A stretch of DNA of 64,000 bases from Actinomyces respiraculi (GCF_014595995.2 NZ_CP063989.1:496001-560000), one strand, 5' to 3'. Counted from the first letter of the stretch, positions 34,519 through 45,019 are shown. A program made the numbers and translations. The notes: a model not told the origin generated them from the sequence alone.

Positions 34519-35792
34519 CCCCGCCCCGTCCCGCACGCCGCCGCGGCGGCGTGCTCATGGCCACCCGCATCCACCTGCCGGAGGCCGCAGCCGCCGCCCT
34601 GCGCCTGGACGGGGTCGAGCGGGCGCTGGCGGGCCACCACGTGCCCGTGAGGGTCCTGACGACGACGCCCCCCGCGTCAGCCCCCGAGCCCACCGACCCG
34701 CAGGGGGTGAGCGTCTCGCGCTGGCCCGCCCTGCGCGACGCCAGCGGCTACCTGCGTGGCTACCTGCCCTACGTGTCCTTCGACGTGCCCCTCATGGGCC
34801 GCTTCTTCGCCCAGCCACGCCCCGACGCCGTCCTCGTCGAGCCCCCGCCGACGACGGGCGTCGTCATGCGCCTGGCCTGCGCCCTCAGACGCGTGCCCTA
34901 CGTCTGGTACGCCCCAGATGTGTGGTCCACCGCCGCACAGTCCACGGGCGCCCCCCGCCTCGTGCTCGAGGCCCTGCGCCGCATGGAGTCCTTCGCCGTG
35001 CGCGGCGCCGCCCGCGTCGTCGCCATCAACGAGGAGGTCGCCGAGCACGTGCGCGCCCTAGGCGGACGCGAGGTGCGGGTCGTGCCCAACGGCGTCGACA
35101 CCTCCGTCTTCGACCCCACCGGACCCGTGCCCGACGCCGAGGCCCGCCGTCGGATCGGCCTGACGGGCCCCTACGCCGTCTACGCCGGCACCCTCTCCGA
35201 ATGGCAGGACGCCGGCGTCTTCGTGCGCGCGCTCGAAGGCCTGCGCGCCACACGGCCCGATGCCCAGATCCTCTTCCTGGGCCAGGGCTCCGACTGGGAG
35301 ACGGTTGCCCAGGACGCCTCCCGCCTGCCCGCCGGTGCCGACGGCGCCCCCGCCGTCGTCATGCACCCGCCCCTACCGCCCGCCGAGGCGGCCGCCTGGC
35401 AGCGCGGGGCCGTGTGCGCCCTGGTGTCCATCAAGCCGGGCCTTGGATACGACTTCGCCTACCCCACCAAGGTGCTCGCCGCCCTGGGCTGCGGTACCCC
35501 GGTGCTCTACGCCGGACATGGCCCCGTCGGCGAGGACGTCGAGCGCGACGACCTGGGCATCGTCAGCGACCACGACCCGCAGGCCGTCGCCGCGGCCATG
35601 GAGGCCGCCTTCGCTGCCGACGCCGCCCTCACCGACCGGCAGCGCCGGCAGCGGGCCGAGCGTCTGCACGCCTGGGTGCGCACGCACCGCTCCCTGGAGG
35701 CGACCGGGCAGGCGGTCGCCAGGCTCATGCGCGAGGTCGTCATCGAGCGCCGAGGCGGGGCGACGGCGCGAGCGGCCCGGGAGAAGTGGTGA
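34515..35792 (+). CDS. Family 4 glycosyltransferase
   Basis: 425 residues, start GTG 34515 overlapping the previous stop. GT-B fold: the N-terminal acceptor domain begins GGVLMATRIHLPEAAA; the C-terminal domain contains VVPNGVDTSVFDP, a VYAGTLSEWQDAGVF stretch and GYDFAYPTKVLAALGCGTPV. Middle gene of a three-gene coupled unit (33199-37936). Confidence 0.9.
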   Translation: MTPPRPARRRGGVLMATRIHLPEAAAAALRLDGVERALAGHHVPVRVLTTTPPASAPEPTDPQGVSVSRWPALRDASGYLRGYLPYVSFDVPLMGRFFAQPRPDAVLVEPPPTTGVVMRLACALRRVPYVWYAPDVWSTAAQSTGAPRLVLEALRRMESFAVRGAARVVAINEEVAEHVRALGGREVRVVPNGVDTSVFDPTGPVPDAEARRRIGLTGPYAVYAGTLSEWQDAGVFVRALEGLRATRPDAQILFLGQGSDWETVAQDASRLPAGADGAPAVVMHPPLPPAEAAAWQRGAVCALVSIKPGLGYDFAYPTKVLAALGCGTPVLYAGHGPVGEDVERDDLGIVSDHDPQAVAAAMEAAFAADAALTDRQRRQRAERLHAWVRTHRSLEATGQAVARLMREVVIERRGGATARAAREKW

Positions 35793-37936
35793 GCTCCTGG
35801 ATCTCCGCCCTGCCCATCCTGGCGGCGCTCGCGGTCGTCACCTTCGGCCCCGGCCTGCTCATTCTTCTCGCCGCCGGCGCCCGTAGCCGCCTGGCGGCGC
35901 TCGCCTGCGCCCCCTCGCTCACCTTCGCCCTGCTGGGGTCCGCGGGGGTCATCTTCGAGGCGGTGGGAGTGCGCTGGCACCTGCCGACAGTCATCGCCTG
36001 GATGCTCGCCTGGGCGCTGCTGGTGGTGGCCGGGCGCTGGAGCATCCTGGCGCTGCGAGGCCGCCGTCTGACACTGCACACCTGGACGCGTGTACCCCTG
36101 GACCCCTCGGGCGTGCCCGAGGGCTGGTCGGGCGGCGGCGCCCCGGGGGAGCCGACCGGCTCGGTGCCCGCCCTCGCCGGGCCCCGGTGGCTTCCGGCGA
36201 CGGCGCTGCTGACAACCTGGCTGGCCATGCTGGCGCCGGTCCTGCCCGGCAGCGGTCCAACGGTGCCGATCCAGTCCGCGGACTCGATCTACCACTACAA
36301 CCAGGCGTGGCTCATCGAGCTCACCGGCAACGCCTCCATGCTCAATGGCAACGCCGGCATGTTCGGGATGGACGGCACGTCGAGTTTCTACCCGATGGTG
36401 TGGCACGAGATCGCGACGCTCGTGTCCCTGGGCTGGGACGACGTCGTTCCGGTGACGAACACGATGATCCTGCTCGTCCCGCTCGTCTACCTCGTAGGCG
36501 TGCTCTACCTCGTGCGCGTGGTCCTGGAGGAGATCCGGGGCGCCGCCTGGGTGGCGCTGGGGGCCTGCGCCTTCATCCCGATCTTCCCCATGCGCCTGCT
36601 CATGGACACCGCGGTGTGGCCCTACGCCCTGGCCCTGGCGGGATGCCCGGCGGTGGCGGCCTGGGCGGTGGCGCAGGTGCGCCGCTGCCGCTGGTTGTGG
36701 ACGCGCCGGCGCCGACTGCGCGCGGCCACCTCCGTCCTGGCAATCGTCCCGGCGGCGGGCGGCCTGCTCCTGACCCACCCGGCGGCCCTCGTCATTATCG
36801 GCTGGCCGCTGGCAGCCCTGGCCTGGACCGGGCTGCTCCTGGCGGCCTGGAGGCTCTCGCGCAGCGAGGACCGCCATGACCGCCTCCTCGCCGCGGCGCT
36901 TGTGGCTGTGGCCGTGGCCGTGGTGCTCGTCGTCGTCGCGGTGGTCACGCTGCCGGGGCCGCTCCAGACGCACTTCGGGCGCCGGCCCACGCGTACGTGG
37001 ACGCACGCGTGGAAGAAGGTCGTCTCCGCCCTCGTCCTGTTCTACGGGGGAGGCGGCTGGACGATGCGCGCCACACAGGTGGCCATGGGTGCGGCCTGTC
37101 TCGCGGGGGCGGCGGTGGCGATGGTGCGCCACCGTCACCGCGGTGTGGTGGTTGCCTGGGTGGCGTGCCTGCCGCTCATCGTCTCCGCGATGGCTCCCGT
37201 GCCGGTGCTGTCGGCGCTGACGGGCGTCTTCTACAACAACCCGCACCGGATCAAGGCGATGACGGCGGCACCGGCCGTCCTGCTCGTGACCTTGGCGCTG
37301 ACGAGCCTCGCCCCCGTCGTCGATCGTGTCCGACGGCGTGGGCTGCGTCTGCGCTCGGACATGCTGGTGCCGTGGCGGCTGGCCGGTCCGGTCCAGCGCT
37401 TCACCGAGACCCTGCCGCTGCCGGCGCGCGCCGGGGCGGTCCTGCTCCTGGCCGGCACCCTGGCGACGGCGCCTGCGCTGCGCCACGATGTCGTGGGTGC
37501 CTTCTCCCCGTACAACGGGCACCAGCGGCTCGTCGCCTCCCCCCACGAGCTCGACATGATGCGGCGCCTGGCTCTGCTGCTGCCCGACGACGCCTACGTC
37601 GTCGGGGACCCGGTGGCCGGCACGGCGATGCTGCCCTTCATGGCGGATGTACGGCCGGTGTGGATGTTCGCCGGGCAGGCGGAGTCCGACGCGGACGGCC
37701 TGTACCTGCGCGCGCACCTGCGTGACCTGCACGAGGACCCGCACGTGTGCGGGATCCTGCGTGAGCACGGCATCAGGTACTTCTACGAGGACTCGAGCCA
37801 GTTCTTCAACGGCGTGTGGCTGGCGACCCTGCGCCCGGGCCTGTACGACGTCGACACCTCCACCGGCTTCCGTCTGCTCGACGCCGGCGGCACGGCCCGG
37901 GTGTGGGAGATCACCCTCTGCGACACGGGCGCCTGA
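35789..37936 (+). CDS. DUF6541-like polytopic membrane protein
   Basis: 715 residues from GTG 35789 (GTGA overlap with the preceding gene). More than ten hydrophobic segments; an early extracellular loop (QSADSIYHYNQAWLIE, then MDGTSSFYPMVWHEIATL) and a soluble C-terminal domain (LLPDDAYVVGDPVAGTAMLPFMADV) match the DUF6541 architecture. The acidic loop resembles GT-C enzymes, so it may be a lipid-linked sugar transferase or polymerase (inference). No separate Wzy-like gene was recognised in the locus. Confidence 0.75.
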   Translation: MSSWISALPILAALAVVTFGPGLLILLAAGARSRLAALACAPSLTFALLGSAGVIFEAVGVRWHLPTVIAWMLAWALLVVAGRWSILALRGRRLTLHTWTRVPLDPSGVPEGWSGGGAPGEPTGSVPALAGPRWLPATALLTTWLAMLAPVLPGSGPTVPIQSADSIYHYNQAWLIELTGNASMLNGNAGMFGMDGTSSFYPMVWHEIATLVSLGWDDVVPVTNTMILLVPLVYLVGVLYLVRVVLEEIRGAAWVALGACAFIPIFPMRLLMDTAVWPYALALAGCPAVAAWAVAQVRRCRWLWTRRRRLRAATSVLAIVPAAGGLLLTHPAALVIIGWPLAALAWTGLLLAAWRLSRSEDRHDRLLAAALVAVAVAVVLVVVAVVTLPGPLQTHFGRRPTRTWTHAWKKVVSALVLFYGGGGWTMRATQVAMGAACLAGAAVAMVRHRHRGVVVAWVACLPLIVSAMAPVPVLSALTGVFYNNPHRIKAMTAAPAVLLVTLALTSLAPVVDRVRRRGLRLRSDMLVPWRLAGPVQRFTETLPLPARAGAVLLLAGTLATAPALRHDVVGAFSPYNGHQRLVASPHELDMMRRLALLLPDDAYVVGDPVAGTAMLPFMADVRPVWMFAGQAESDADGLYLRAHLRDLHEDPHVCGILREHGIRYFYEDSSQFFNGVWLATLRPGLYDVDTSTGFRLLDAGGTARVWEITLCDTGA

Positions 37937-38014
37937 CCCCGGCCTGAGGCCGCCCTCTGACACCTGGCGGTGCGCCGCCGACGGCCCGGGTCCTGGCGGG
38001 GGCAAGGGCCTCGC

Positions 38015-38020
38015 TATCCT
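38015..38020 (+). promoter_or_regulatory. Possible -10 box of the UDP-sugar dehydrogenase gene
   Basis: TATCCT would give a leader of about 65 nt before ATG 38093. No clear -35 box is seen. Confidence 0.3.
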
Positions 38021-38092
38021 GGGGGCCATTGACGCCTGTTCAGGCCCACTGAGGCACACGAGCCGGAGCCGTCCGGCGTGAGGAGATCTCGC

Positions 38093-39388
38093 ATGCGCAT
38101 CGCCGTCGTCGCCCTGGGAAAGATCGGGCTGCCGCTGGCCGTCCAGTACGCCGAGAAGGGGCACAAGGTCATCGGCGTCGACGTCAACGCCACCACCGTC
38201 GAGACGGTCAACCGCGGCGCCGAGCCCTTCCCCGGCGAGGCCCACCTGGCCGACGCGCTCGCCCGGCTCGTGCCTGCCGGAGCCCTGCGCGCCACCACCG
38301 ACTACGCCGAGGCCATCCCCGGCGCGGACGCCGTCGTCCTCGTTGTGCCGCTTGTCGTCGACGATGCCACCTGGGAGCCGGACTTCACCTGGATGGACGC
38401 CGCCACCCGCAGCCTGGCCGAGCACCTGACCCCAGGCACCCTCGTGTCCTACGAGACCACCCTGCCCGTGGGCACCACCCGCGGGCGCTGGAAGCCCCTC
38501 ATCGAGGAGGTCAGCGGCCTGGTTGAGGGACGCGACTTCCACCTCGTCTTCTCTCCCGAGCGGGTGCTCACCGGCCGGGTTTTTGAGGACCTGCGCCGTT
38601 ACCCCAAGCTCGTTGGCGGCCTGAGCGAGGAGGGCACCGCCCGGGGCGTCGGCTTCTACGAGAGGGTCCTCGACTTCGACGAGCGTCCGGATCTGCCGCG
38701 CCCCAATGGCGTGTGGGACATGGGCACCGCCGAGGCCGCCGAGATGGCCAAGCTCGCCGAGACCACCTACCGCGACGTCAACATCGCCCTGGCCAACCAG
38801 TTCGCCGTCTACGCGGACAAGGCCGGCTTCGACATTGAGAAGGTCATCGAGGCCTGCAACTCCCAGCCCTACTCGCACATCCACCGGCCCGGCATCGCGG
38901 TGGGCGGGCACTGCATCCCCGTCTACCCGCGCCTGTACCTGTCCACGGACCCCGACGCGACGGTGGTGCGCACCGCCCGCCAGTTCAACGCCACCATGCC
39001 CGACTACGTCGTCTCCCGGGCCGAGCAGGTCCTGGGGCGCCTGAACGGCCTGCGCGTGGCCGTTCTCGGCGCCTCCTACCGCGGACGGGTGAAGGAGACG
39101 GCCTTCTCCGGCGTCTTCCCCACCGTCGACGCCCTGCGCGCCAAGGGCGCCATCGTCCTCGTCCAGGACCCCATGTTCTCCGACGACGAGCTCGCCGCCT
39201 TCGGCTGGGAGCCCTACCACCTGGGCCGGGAGATCGACGTCGTCATCGTCCAGGCCGACCACCCCGAGTACCGCACGCTCACCCCCGCGGACCTGCCGGG
39301 CGTGCGCCTGCTGCTCGACGGCCGACGCGCCACCGACCCCGCCCTGTGGGCCGGCACCCCGCGCCTGGTCATCGGCGGCGGTCAGTGA
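38093..39388 (+). CDS. UDP-N-acetylhexosamine 6-dehydrogenase (WbpA/WecC type)
   Basis: 431 residues from ATG 38093, with AGGAG about 7 nt upstream. N-terminal NAD fold (IAVVALGKIGLPLA), a YETTLPVGTTR loop, AEMAKLAETTYRDVNIALANQ helix and the catalytic Cys274 in VGGHCIPVYP. These enzymes oxidise the C6 alcohol of UDP-HexNAc to the uronate in two NAD-dependent steps. It supplies the uronic acid for the Wbp-like trio at 22684-25447. It lies between two DUF6541-like genes. Confidence 0.92.
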   Translation: MRIAVVALGKIGLPLAVQYAEKGHKVIGVDVNATTVETVNRGAEPFPGEAHLADALARLVPAGALRATTDYAEAIPGADAVVLVVPLVVDDATWEPDFTWMDAATRSLAEHLTPGTLVSYETTLPVGTTRGRWKPLIEEVSGLVEGRDFHLVFSPERVLTGRVFEDLRRYPKLVGGLSEEGTARGVGFYERVLDFDERPDLPRPNGVWDMGTAEAAEMAKLAETTYRDVNIALANQFAVYADKAGFDIEKVIEACNSQPYSHIHRPGIAVGGHCIPVYPRLYLSTDPDATVVRTARQFNATMPDYVVSRAEQVLGRLNGLRVAVLGASYRGRVKETAFSGVFPTVDALRAKGAIVLVQDPMFSDDELAAFGWEPYHLGREIDVVIVQADHPEYRTLTPADLPGVRLLLDGRRATDPALWAGTPRLVIGGGQ

Positions 39389-39432
39389 CCGGCCGGTGCG
39401 TGTGAGCCCGGCCCGTAGGGCCTGAGGGTGGT

Positions 39433-41523
39433 GTGAGCGCCATGACGGTGGCGGTGGTGTTCGGCGCCTTCGCGTGGGGCCTGCTCCTGCTGCTTGCCCC
39501 CGGCTGGCTCATTGCCCGGGCCGGAGGGCTGCGCGGCGTGGCGGCCGCCTCGGTGGCGACGGGCCTGTCCTGCGCCGTCATCGGCGTGGCCGAGCTCGGG
39601 GTCTCCGCCGCGGGCCTGCCCTGGGGGCGGGTCGGCTGGGTGACGATCACGGTCCTCAGCGCGGTGTCCGCCGCGCTGCTCCTCGGACTCAGGCGACTGC
39701 TGCCCGGCCCCCGTGGGACGTTAGGGGCCGACGCCGTCGCCGGTGCCCCTGCCCCATCGCGGGTCCGGTCCCACCCGGGCCGGGACCGGCTCATCCTCCT
39801 GGGCGGACTCGCACTCGCCGTCGGCCTCGGTGCAGGCGGGCTGTGGTGGGGGACCGGTGGCCTGGCCACCCCACCCCAGGCCTTCGACGCCGTCTTCCAC
39901 CTCGCTGCCGTCCAGACGATCCGCGAGGGCGGCGACGCCTCCAGCCTTGGCGGCCTGGCCGACCTCTACCAGGGGCGCCGCGTCTACTACCCGACCGTCT
40001 GGCACGGCGCGGCCGCACTGCTTCCCGGCACGGCCTCACTGGCCTCCAACGTGCTCGTCATCATCGTCGGGGCCGTCAGCTGGCCGCTGGGGGTTGTGGG
40101 GCTCATCGACGCCTGTTGCGTCGGCGCACGCACGCCGGTGGCCGGGGGTGCCAGGGTCGGGGTCACTGCGGCTGGGGGCCCGGGCAGTGGGGACGCGGTG
40201 GCGGCGCCCGGCTCTGCGGCCGGGCGGGCGCGCGCCCTCACCTTGGCGGCCGGCGCCCTGGCGGCCGCCGCGACCAGCGCCCTGGCCGTGACGCTCACGA
40301 CGCTCGCCGTGTGGCCCTACGCCCTGTCCCTCGTCTGCCTGCCGGGTGTTCTCGCCCTCGCCCACACGCTCACCAGTGCCGCCGGGTGGCGCCCTCGCCT
40401 CGTCGTCGGGCTGCTCGCCGCGGGCGCTGCGGCAGGGGCGGTGGCGGCGCACGGCGGCGCCGTCTTCAACCTCCTCGTGCTCCTGGCCGCCCTCGCGGTC
40501 TCCTGGGTGGCCCGCCTCCTGCGCGCGGGCGGCGCGAGACGCCGACGGGTCCTGTCCGTCCTCGTCCTCGCGCTCGCAGCCGGGGCTGCCGGTGCCTGGG
40601 TGATGCGCGCCCCCCTCGCCTCCGTCCTGGGCTACGAGCGCGACGGCGGCAGCGCACTGGCGACCCTCGCCCAGTCGCTGATGGACACGCCCCAGTACGG
40701 GCCCCTGACCTGGCACGGGCTGCCCGTGGGGATCGGCCTGCTCGCGCTGGCCGCCGTCGCCGTACACCGCCGCGGGCGCGAGATGCGCCTTCACCTGGTC
40801 ACCTGGGTGCTGACGCTGGGGCTCGTGGTGCTCACCGGCGGTCCCCAGTGGCCCGGTAGGGCACTGGGCGCCGTGTGGTACCTGCAAAAGGCCCGGGTGC
40901 AGCCCCTCGTCGTCATCGCCCTGCTCGTCCTCGCCGGCCATGGCCTGCACCTGCTGCTCACCCGCTGGTGCGGCCAGGACGGCCCGCGCGCTCGTCGTCG
41001 GACCACCGCCCTCGTGGGGGCAGTGGCCGCCACGGCCCTGCTGGCCGCGCCCCTGCACGCGCAACTGGCCGGAAGCATCCACGATGACGAGCGCATCGCC
41101 TACGGCACCCTCGTGACCGAGGCCGAGCTCGCCGCCCAGGGCGAGCTTGCGGCTCTCCTGCCGCCGGGCGCCGTCGTCGTCGCCGCACCCTCGCTCGGAG
41201 GCACGTACCTGTGGATCGAGCACGGCGTCGCCGTCGTCTACCGGACCCGGGTCCAGCCCGCCGCGGACAGCCCCGAGCTCAGGCTCGCCGACGCCCCCGC
41301 CGTCCTCGAACCGGGCAGCCAGGCCTGCGCGGCCCTGGAGGAGCTCGGCGCCGACTACTACCTGTCTGTGACCCGTAACCCCTCCGGGCTTGAGCACGGC
41401 AGCGCCCCGCTGCGCTGGGACGCCGACCTGGCCCACTGGCCGAGTGAGGGCATGGAGAGCGTCGGGACGGTCGCGACCCCGACCGGCTCACTCACCCTCA
41501 ACCGGATCATCGGCTGCGGCTGA
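39433..41523 (+). CDS. DUF6541-like polytopic membrane protein
   Basis: 696 residues from GTG 39433. It has the same layout as the protein encoded at 35789: many hydrophobic segments, an early loop (PPQAFDAVFHLAAVQTIREGG, then YYPTVWHGAAALLPG) and a soluble tail (LLPPGAVVVAAPSLGGTYLW). The two are probably distant paralogues acting on lipid-linked sugars. It precedes glf by about 50 bp. The exact reaction is unknown. Confidence 0.75.
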   Translation: MSAMTVAVVFGAFAWGLLLLLAPGWLIARAGGLRGVAAASVATGLSCAVIGVAELGVSAAGLPWGRVGWVTITVLSAVSAALLLGLRRLLPGPRGTLGADAVAGAPAPSRVRSHPGRDRLILLGGLALAVGLGAGGLWWGTGGLATPPQAFDAVFHLAAVQTIREGGDASSLGGLADLYQGRRVYYPTVWHGAAALLPGTASLASNVLVIIVGAVSWPLGVVGLIDACCVGARTPVAGGARVGVTAAGGPGSGDAVAAPGSAAGRARALTLAAGALAAAATSALAVTLTTLAVWPYALSLVCLPGVLALAHTLTSAAGWRPRLVVGLLAAGAAAGAVAAHGGAVFNLLVLLAALAVSWVARLLRAGGARRRRVLSVLVLALAAGAAGAWVMRAPLASVLGYERDGGSALATLAQSLMDTPQYGPLTWHGLPVGIGLLALAAVAVHRRGREMRLHLVTWVLTLGLVVLTGGPQWPGRALGAVWYLQKARVQPLVVIALLVLAGHGLHLLLTRWCGQDGPRARRRTTALVGAVAATALLAAPLHAQLAGSIHDDERIAYGTLVTEAELAAQGELAALLPPGAVVVAAPSLGGTYLWIEHGVAVVYRTRVQPAADSPELRLADAPAVLEPGSQACAALEELGADYYLSVTRNPSGLEHGSAPLRWDADLAHWPSEGMESVGTVATPTGSLTLNRIIGCG

Positions 41524-41536
41524 TCAGGCCGGGTAA

Positions 41537-42846
<1,310 letters not shown>

Positions 42847-42859
42847 AAGGCCCAGTCGG

Positions 42860-42968
42860 TGCCTTACTGTCCCCGGGCCGCGCCTTCACTGGCCCCGGGC
42901 CGCGCCTTCACTGGCCCCGGGCGGCGCCTTACTGTCCCCGGGCGGCGCGCCTCACTGGCCCTGGGCGG
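42860..42968. repeat. Tandem ~22-bp repeats derived from the rfbB 3' end
   Basis: Five imperfect copies of a unit like TTCACTGGCCCCGGGCCGCG run into the rfbB fragment. The last copy is the terminal codons and stop of the fragment itself, so the array grew by duplication of a gene end. The intact rfbB at 45060 has only two such units. Confidence 0.8.
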
Positions 42969-43112
42969 CGTACGTGGTCTCGACCTCGGCCTTGAGCGGG
43001 CGCCACCAGGCCTCGTTGTCCCGGTACCAGTCGATGGTGGCCGCCAGGCCCGAGCGGAAGTCTGTGAACCTCGGGCTCCAGCCGACCTGCCCGACGATGT
43101 GCTCCAGGTGAG
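42952..43112 (-). pseudogene. 5'-truncated rfbB fragment
   Basis: On the minus strand about 53 codons end in LKAEVETTYAAQGQ and a stop at 42952. They align with the last residues of the intact rfbB product ([14 protein letters not shown]), but the upstream part differs (LEHIVGQVGWSPRF versus [12 protein letters not shown]). The fragment therefore comes from a different rfbB allele rather than from a simple recent duplication. It stops near 43112, beside the promoter of the HTH-ImmA gene. Confidence 0.85.
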
Positions 43113-43130
43113 ACGGGAGTCACGTCACCC

Positions 43131-43166
43131 TTGAGCGACGGATGAGCGTGTGTGAAAATCACACAC
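43131..43166 (+). promoter_or_regulatory. Promoter and palindromic operator of the HTH-ImmA gene
   Basis: TTGAGC (43131-43136) and GAAAAT (43154-43159) are separated by 17 bp, and the ATG follows 7 nt later, so the mRNA is leaderless. The -10 box lies inside the perfect palindrome GTGTGTGA-AAA-TCACACAC (43148-43166), the expected site for self-repression by the HTH protein. Confidence 0.65.
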
Positions 43167-44210
43167 ATGGAGACGGTGAAGGACTTCGCTCAGCTCGGGG
43201 AGCAGATCCGGCGGATCCGCCAGGGCCGAGGGCTCGATCAGGGGCAGCTTGCCGCCCTGTGCCGTGTGGAGCGCACGGCCCTGTCCCGTGCGGAGTCCGG
43301 TGAGCGCAAGGTCTCGGCGCTCGAGCTCACGAGGATCGCCGAGGCGCTCGACGTGGACCTCATCGACCTCGTCGCGCGTCCCACTCCGGACGTCCGGGCG
43401 GCGCGTCGGCCGGTCGGGGAGGCGGCGACGCGCAATGAACGTGAGGAGGTCCAGGCGGAGATCGACCTCGACCGCGCGTGGAGGGACCTGTGCCAGCTGC
43501 GGGAGGCGGGGCTCATCGCGCCGGTGTCGCTGACCTTCGGCGGCTCTGGCCTCGGTTCCCGCGAGGAGGCCCAGGACCTGGCCCGTCGTGCGCGCGAGCA
43601 CCTTGAGGCGGGGAGTGAGCCCCTGGACGGCATGACCGACGTCGCCTCCCGACTGGGCCTGTGGGCCCGGACGACGCCGGCGCAGATCGACGGCAGGTCG
43701 CTGACCCCGGAGCCGGGTCTTGGTGTCGCGGTCGTCGGGGCCGACGTCGAGCCCGGTCGTCGGCGGACGACGCTGGCCCATGAGATCGGCCACCACCTCG
43801 CAGGTGATACCTACGAGGCCTCGGGCCACTACGCGGCACCGCGCGAGGCGGAGGAACTGATCGATGCCTTCGCCGCCGAGCTCCTCCTTCCCGAGGCCGC
43901 GGTGCGCCGCGCCTGGGACGAGAGCCCGTCGCGCCAGACGCTGGTGCGTCTGGCGGGCGAGTACCGGGTCTCGTGGTCCCTGCTCATGAGGGTCGCGCAG
44001 GGAGCGGGCCTCGACCTGGCGTCGATTGACACGACGACGACCCCCGTCGACGCGGACTTCTACCGTGTTCTCGGGGCTCGACCCCAGGAAGACGTCGTAC
44101 CGCCGGGTCTGCCGCGGGCGTGGATCCAGGCCTGCGCTCGGGCCGCTGACGGTCAGCTCGTCACGCCCCGACGCGCGGCGGAGATGACGCTCGGTGTTCT
44201 GCCATCGTGA
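43167..44210 (+). CDS. HTH-XRE and ImmA/IrrE metallopeptidase fusion protein
   Basis: 347 residues from ATG 43167 (upstream in-frame codons lie within the operator). Residues 10-70 are a lambda-repressor-like helix-turn-helix. Residues 105-270 are an ImmA/IrrE zinc peptidase with HEIGHH at 205-210 and a likely third ligand Glu in the EAEELIDAFAAELLLP helix. Such proteins cleave repressors or act as regulators in toxin-antitoxin, phage and ICE modules. The start of the next, frameshifted gene overlaps its stop (GTGA). The module is flanked by direct repeats. Confidence 0.92.
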   Translation: METVKDFAQLGEQIRRIRQGRGLDQGQLAALCRVERTALSRAESGERKVSALELTRIAEALDVDLIDLVARPTPDVRAARRPVGEAATRNEREEVQAEIDLDRAWRDLCQLREAGLIAPVSLTFGGSGLGSREEAQDLARRAREHLEAGSEPLDGMTDVASRLGLWARTTPAQIDGRSLTPEPGLGVAVVGADVEPGRRRTTLAHEIGHHLAGDTYEASGHYAAPREAEELIDAFAAELLLPEAAVRRAWDESPSRQTLVRLAGEYRVSWSLLMRVAQGAGLDLASIDTTTTPVDADFYRVLGARPQEDVVPPGLPRAWIQACARAADGQLVTPRRAAEMTLGVLPS

Positions 44211-44786
44211 GTACTGAGAAGAGCACCTCGCCGAGTACGGCGATCCTCGTCTGGGACACGACAGGGCCGCTGCACGCGGCGAGGTGCGGGCAATGTTGAC
44301 TGGTTGCTCGATGCCGCGGGCGTGCAACGACAACACGTGCTGCCGTCAGGAGTTGCCGAGGAGCTGGATCGCCTCGGGGTGAGAGACCTCGCGGGCTTCG
44401 ATGTCGTTGACATTGAGGAGTTGGAGGGCCTGACGATCCTGGCCGATTGGCAGCAGCGCCTGGGTACGGCATCAGATGGCAGGGACGGGGGAGAGGCGTG
44501 GGTCGCCGCCCTGGCGCAGATGATGGGCGGTGTCGCCATCATCGACGACCGCCAGGCACACGCCGTCATCGAGCGATACTCGGAGCTTGCCGTGCACGGC
44601 GTGCTGTGGGCGATCTCGCGGGGCGTTGTCGAGGGTCGGGCTCCCGGGCCCCACGCCTACAGCGGGCTGTGCGACCAGATGCTGGGGGCCCGGGAGCGCG
44701 TTGAGCCCGGCTCTCTGAGATGGCCTTTTGATATGGGCGGGTACGTCAGGTGGTTCGAGCGGAACAAGGCGGTGTTGGGCGGTTAG
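44207..44786 (+). pseudogene. Frameshifted PIN-like partner of HTH-ImmA
   Basis: GTG 44207 overlaps the previous stop and opens a frame reading STAILVWDTTGPLHAAR that stops at 44300. From about 44286 the next frame continues GNVDWLLDAAGVQRQHVLPS to 44786. Removing one T near 44285 would join the two into a protein of about 192 residues. The DTTGPLHAAR start resembles the first acidic motif of PIN-like nucleases; a later segment GGVAIIDDRQAHAVIERYSE fits the second acidic cluster. Either it is a decayed toxin-like gene, a programmed shift, or a sequencing error. Confidence 0.7.
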
Positions 44787-44912
44787 CGGTTTCGCTCTTC
44801 CCGTGAGCGTGGCTGGCTGCGAACCCGGTGCGTGTCGCAGACGAACCGGGACGAGCCGACCCGAGGGTGACAGGGGCGTGACGAGCCCGGCCGGGGCGGG
44901 TCGGGGTCCGTT

Positions 44913-45019
44913 GATCTCGTTCGCCGCTCGTTGATCTCGTTCCGTCCTGGTTGATCTCGCTCGCCCGAGGAACGAGATCGACCAGGATGGAACGAGATCG
45001 ACTGTGAGGCCACGAGGTC
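44913..45019. repeat. Phased inverted array C (3+3 sites)
   Basis: Forward sites start at 44913, 44933 and 44953; inverted sites start at 44970, 44990 and 45010, again at 20-bp steps with a 7-bp centre. It is a close copy of array B. Where they differ in the inner stem, changes compensate (GTCCC/GGGAC in B, GTTCC/GGAAC here). It lies between the convergent PIN-like pseudogene and rfbB. Confidence 0.9.

Noticed and set aside
34331..35788. Upstream extension of the DUF6541 protein
   Set aside because: The frame is open for 486 codons but overlaps a clear GT4 gene. It is Arg/Pro-rich, and the GTGA overlap at 35789 gives the proper start.
35507..39262. 1251-residue open frame on the minus strand
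   Set aside because: It covers parts of three well-supported plus-strand genes and is a high-GC shadow without domains.
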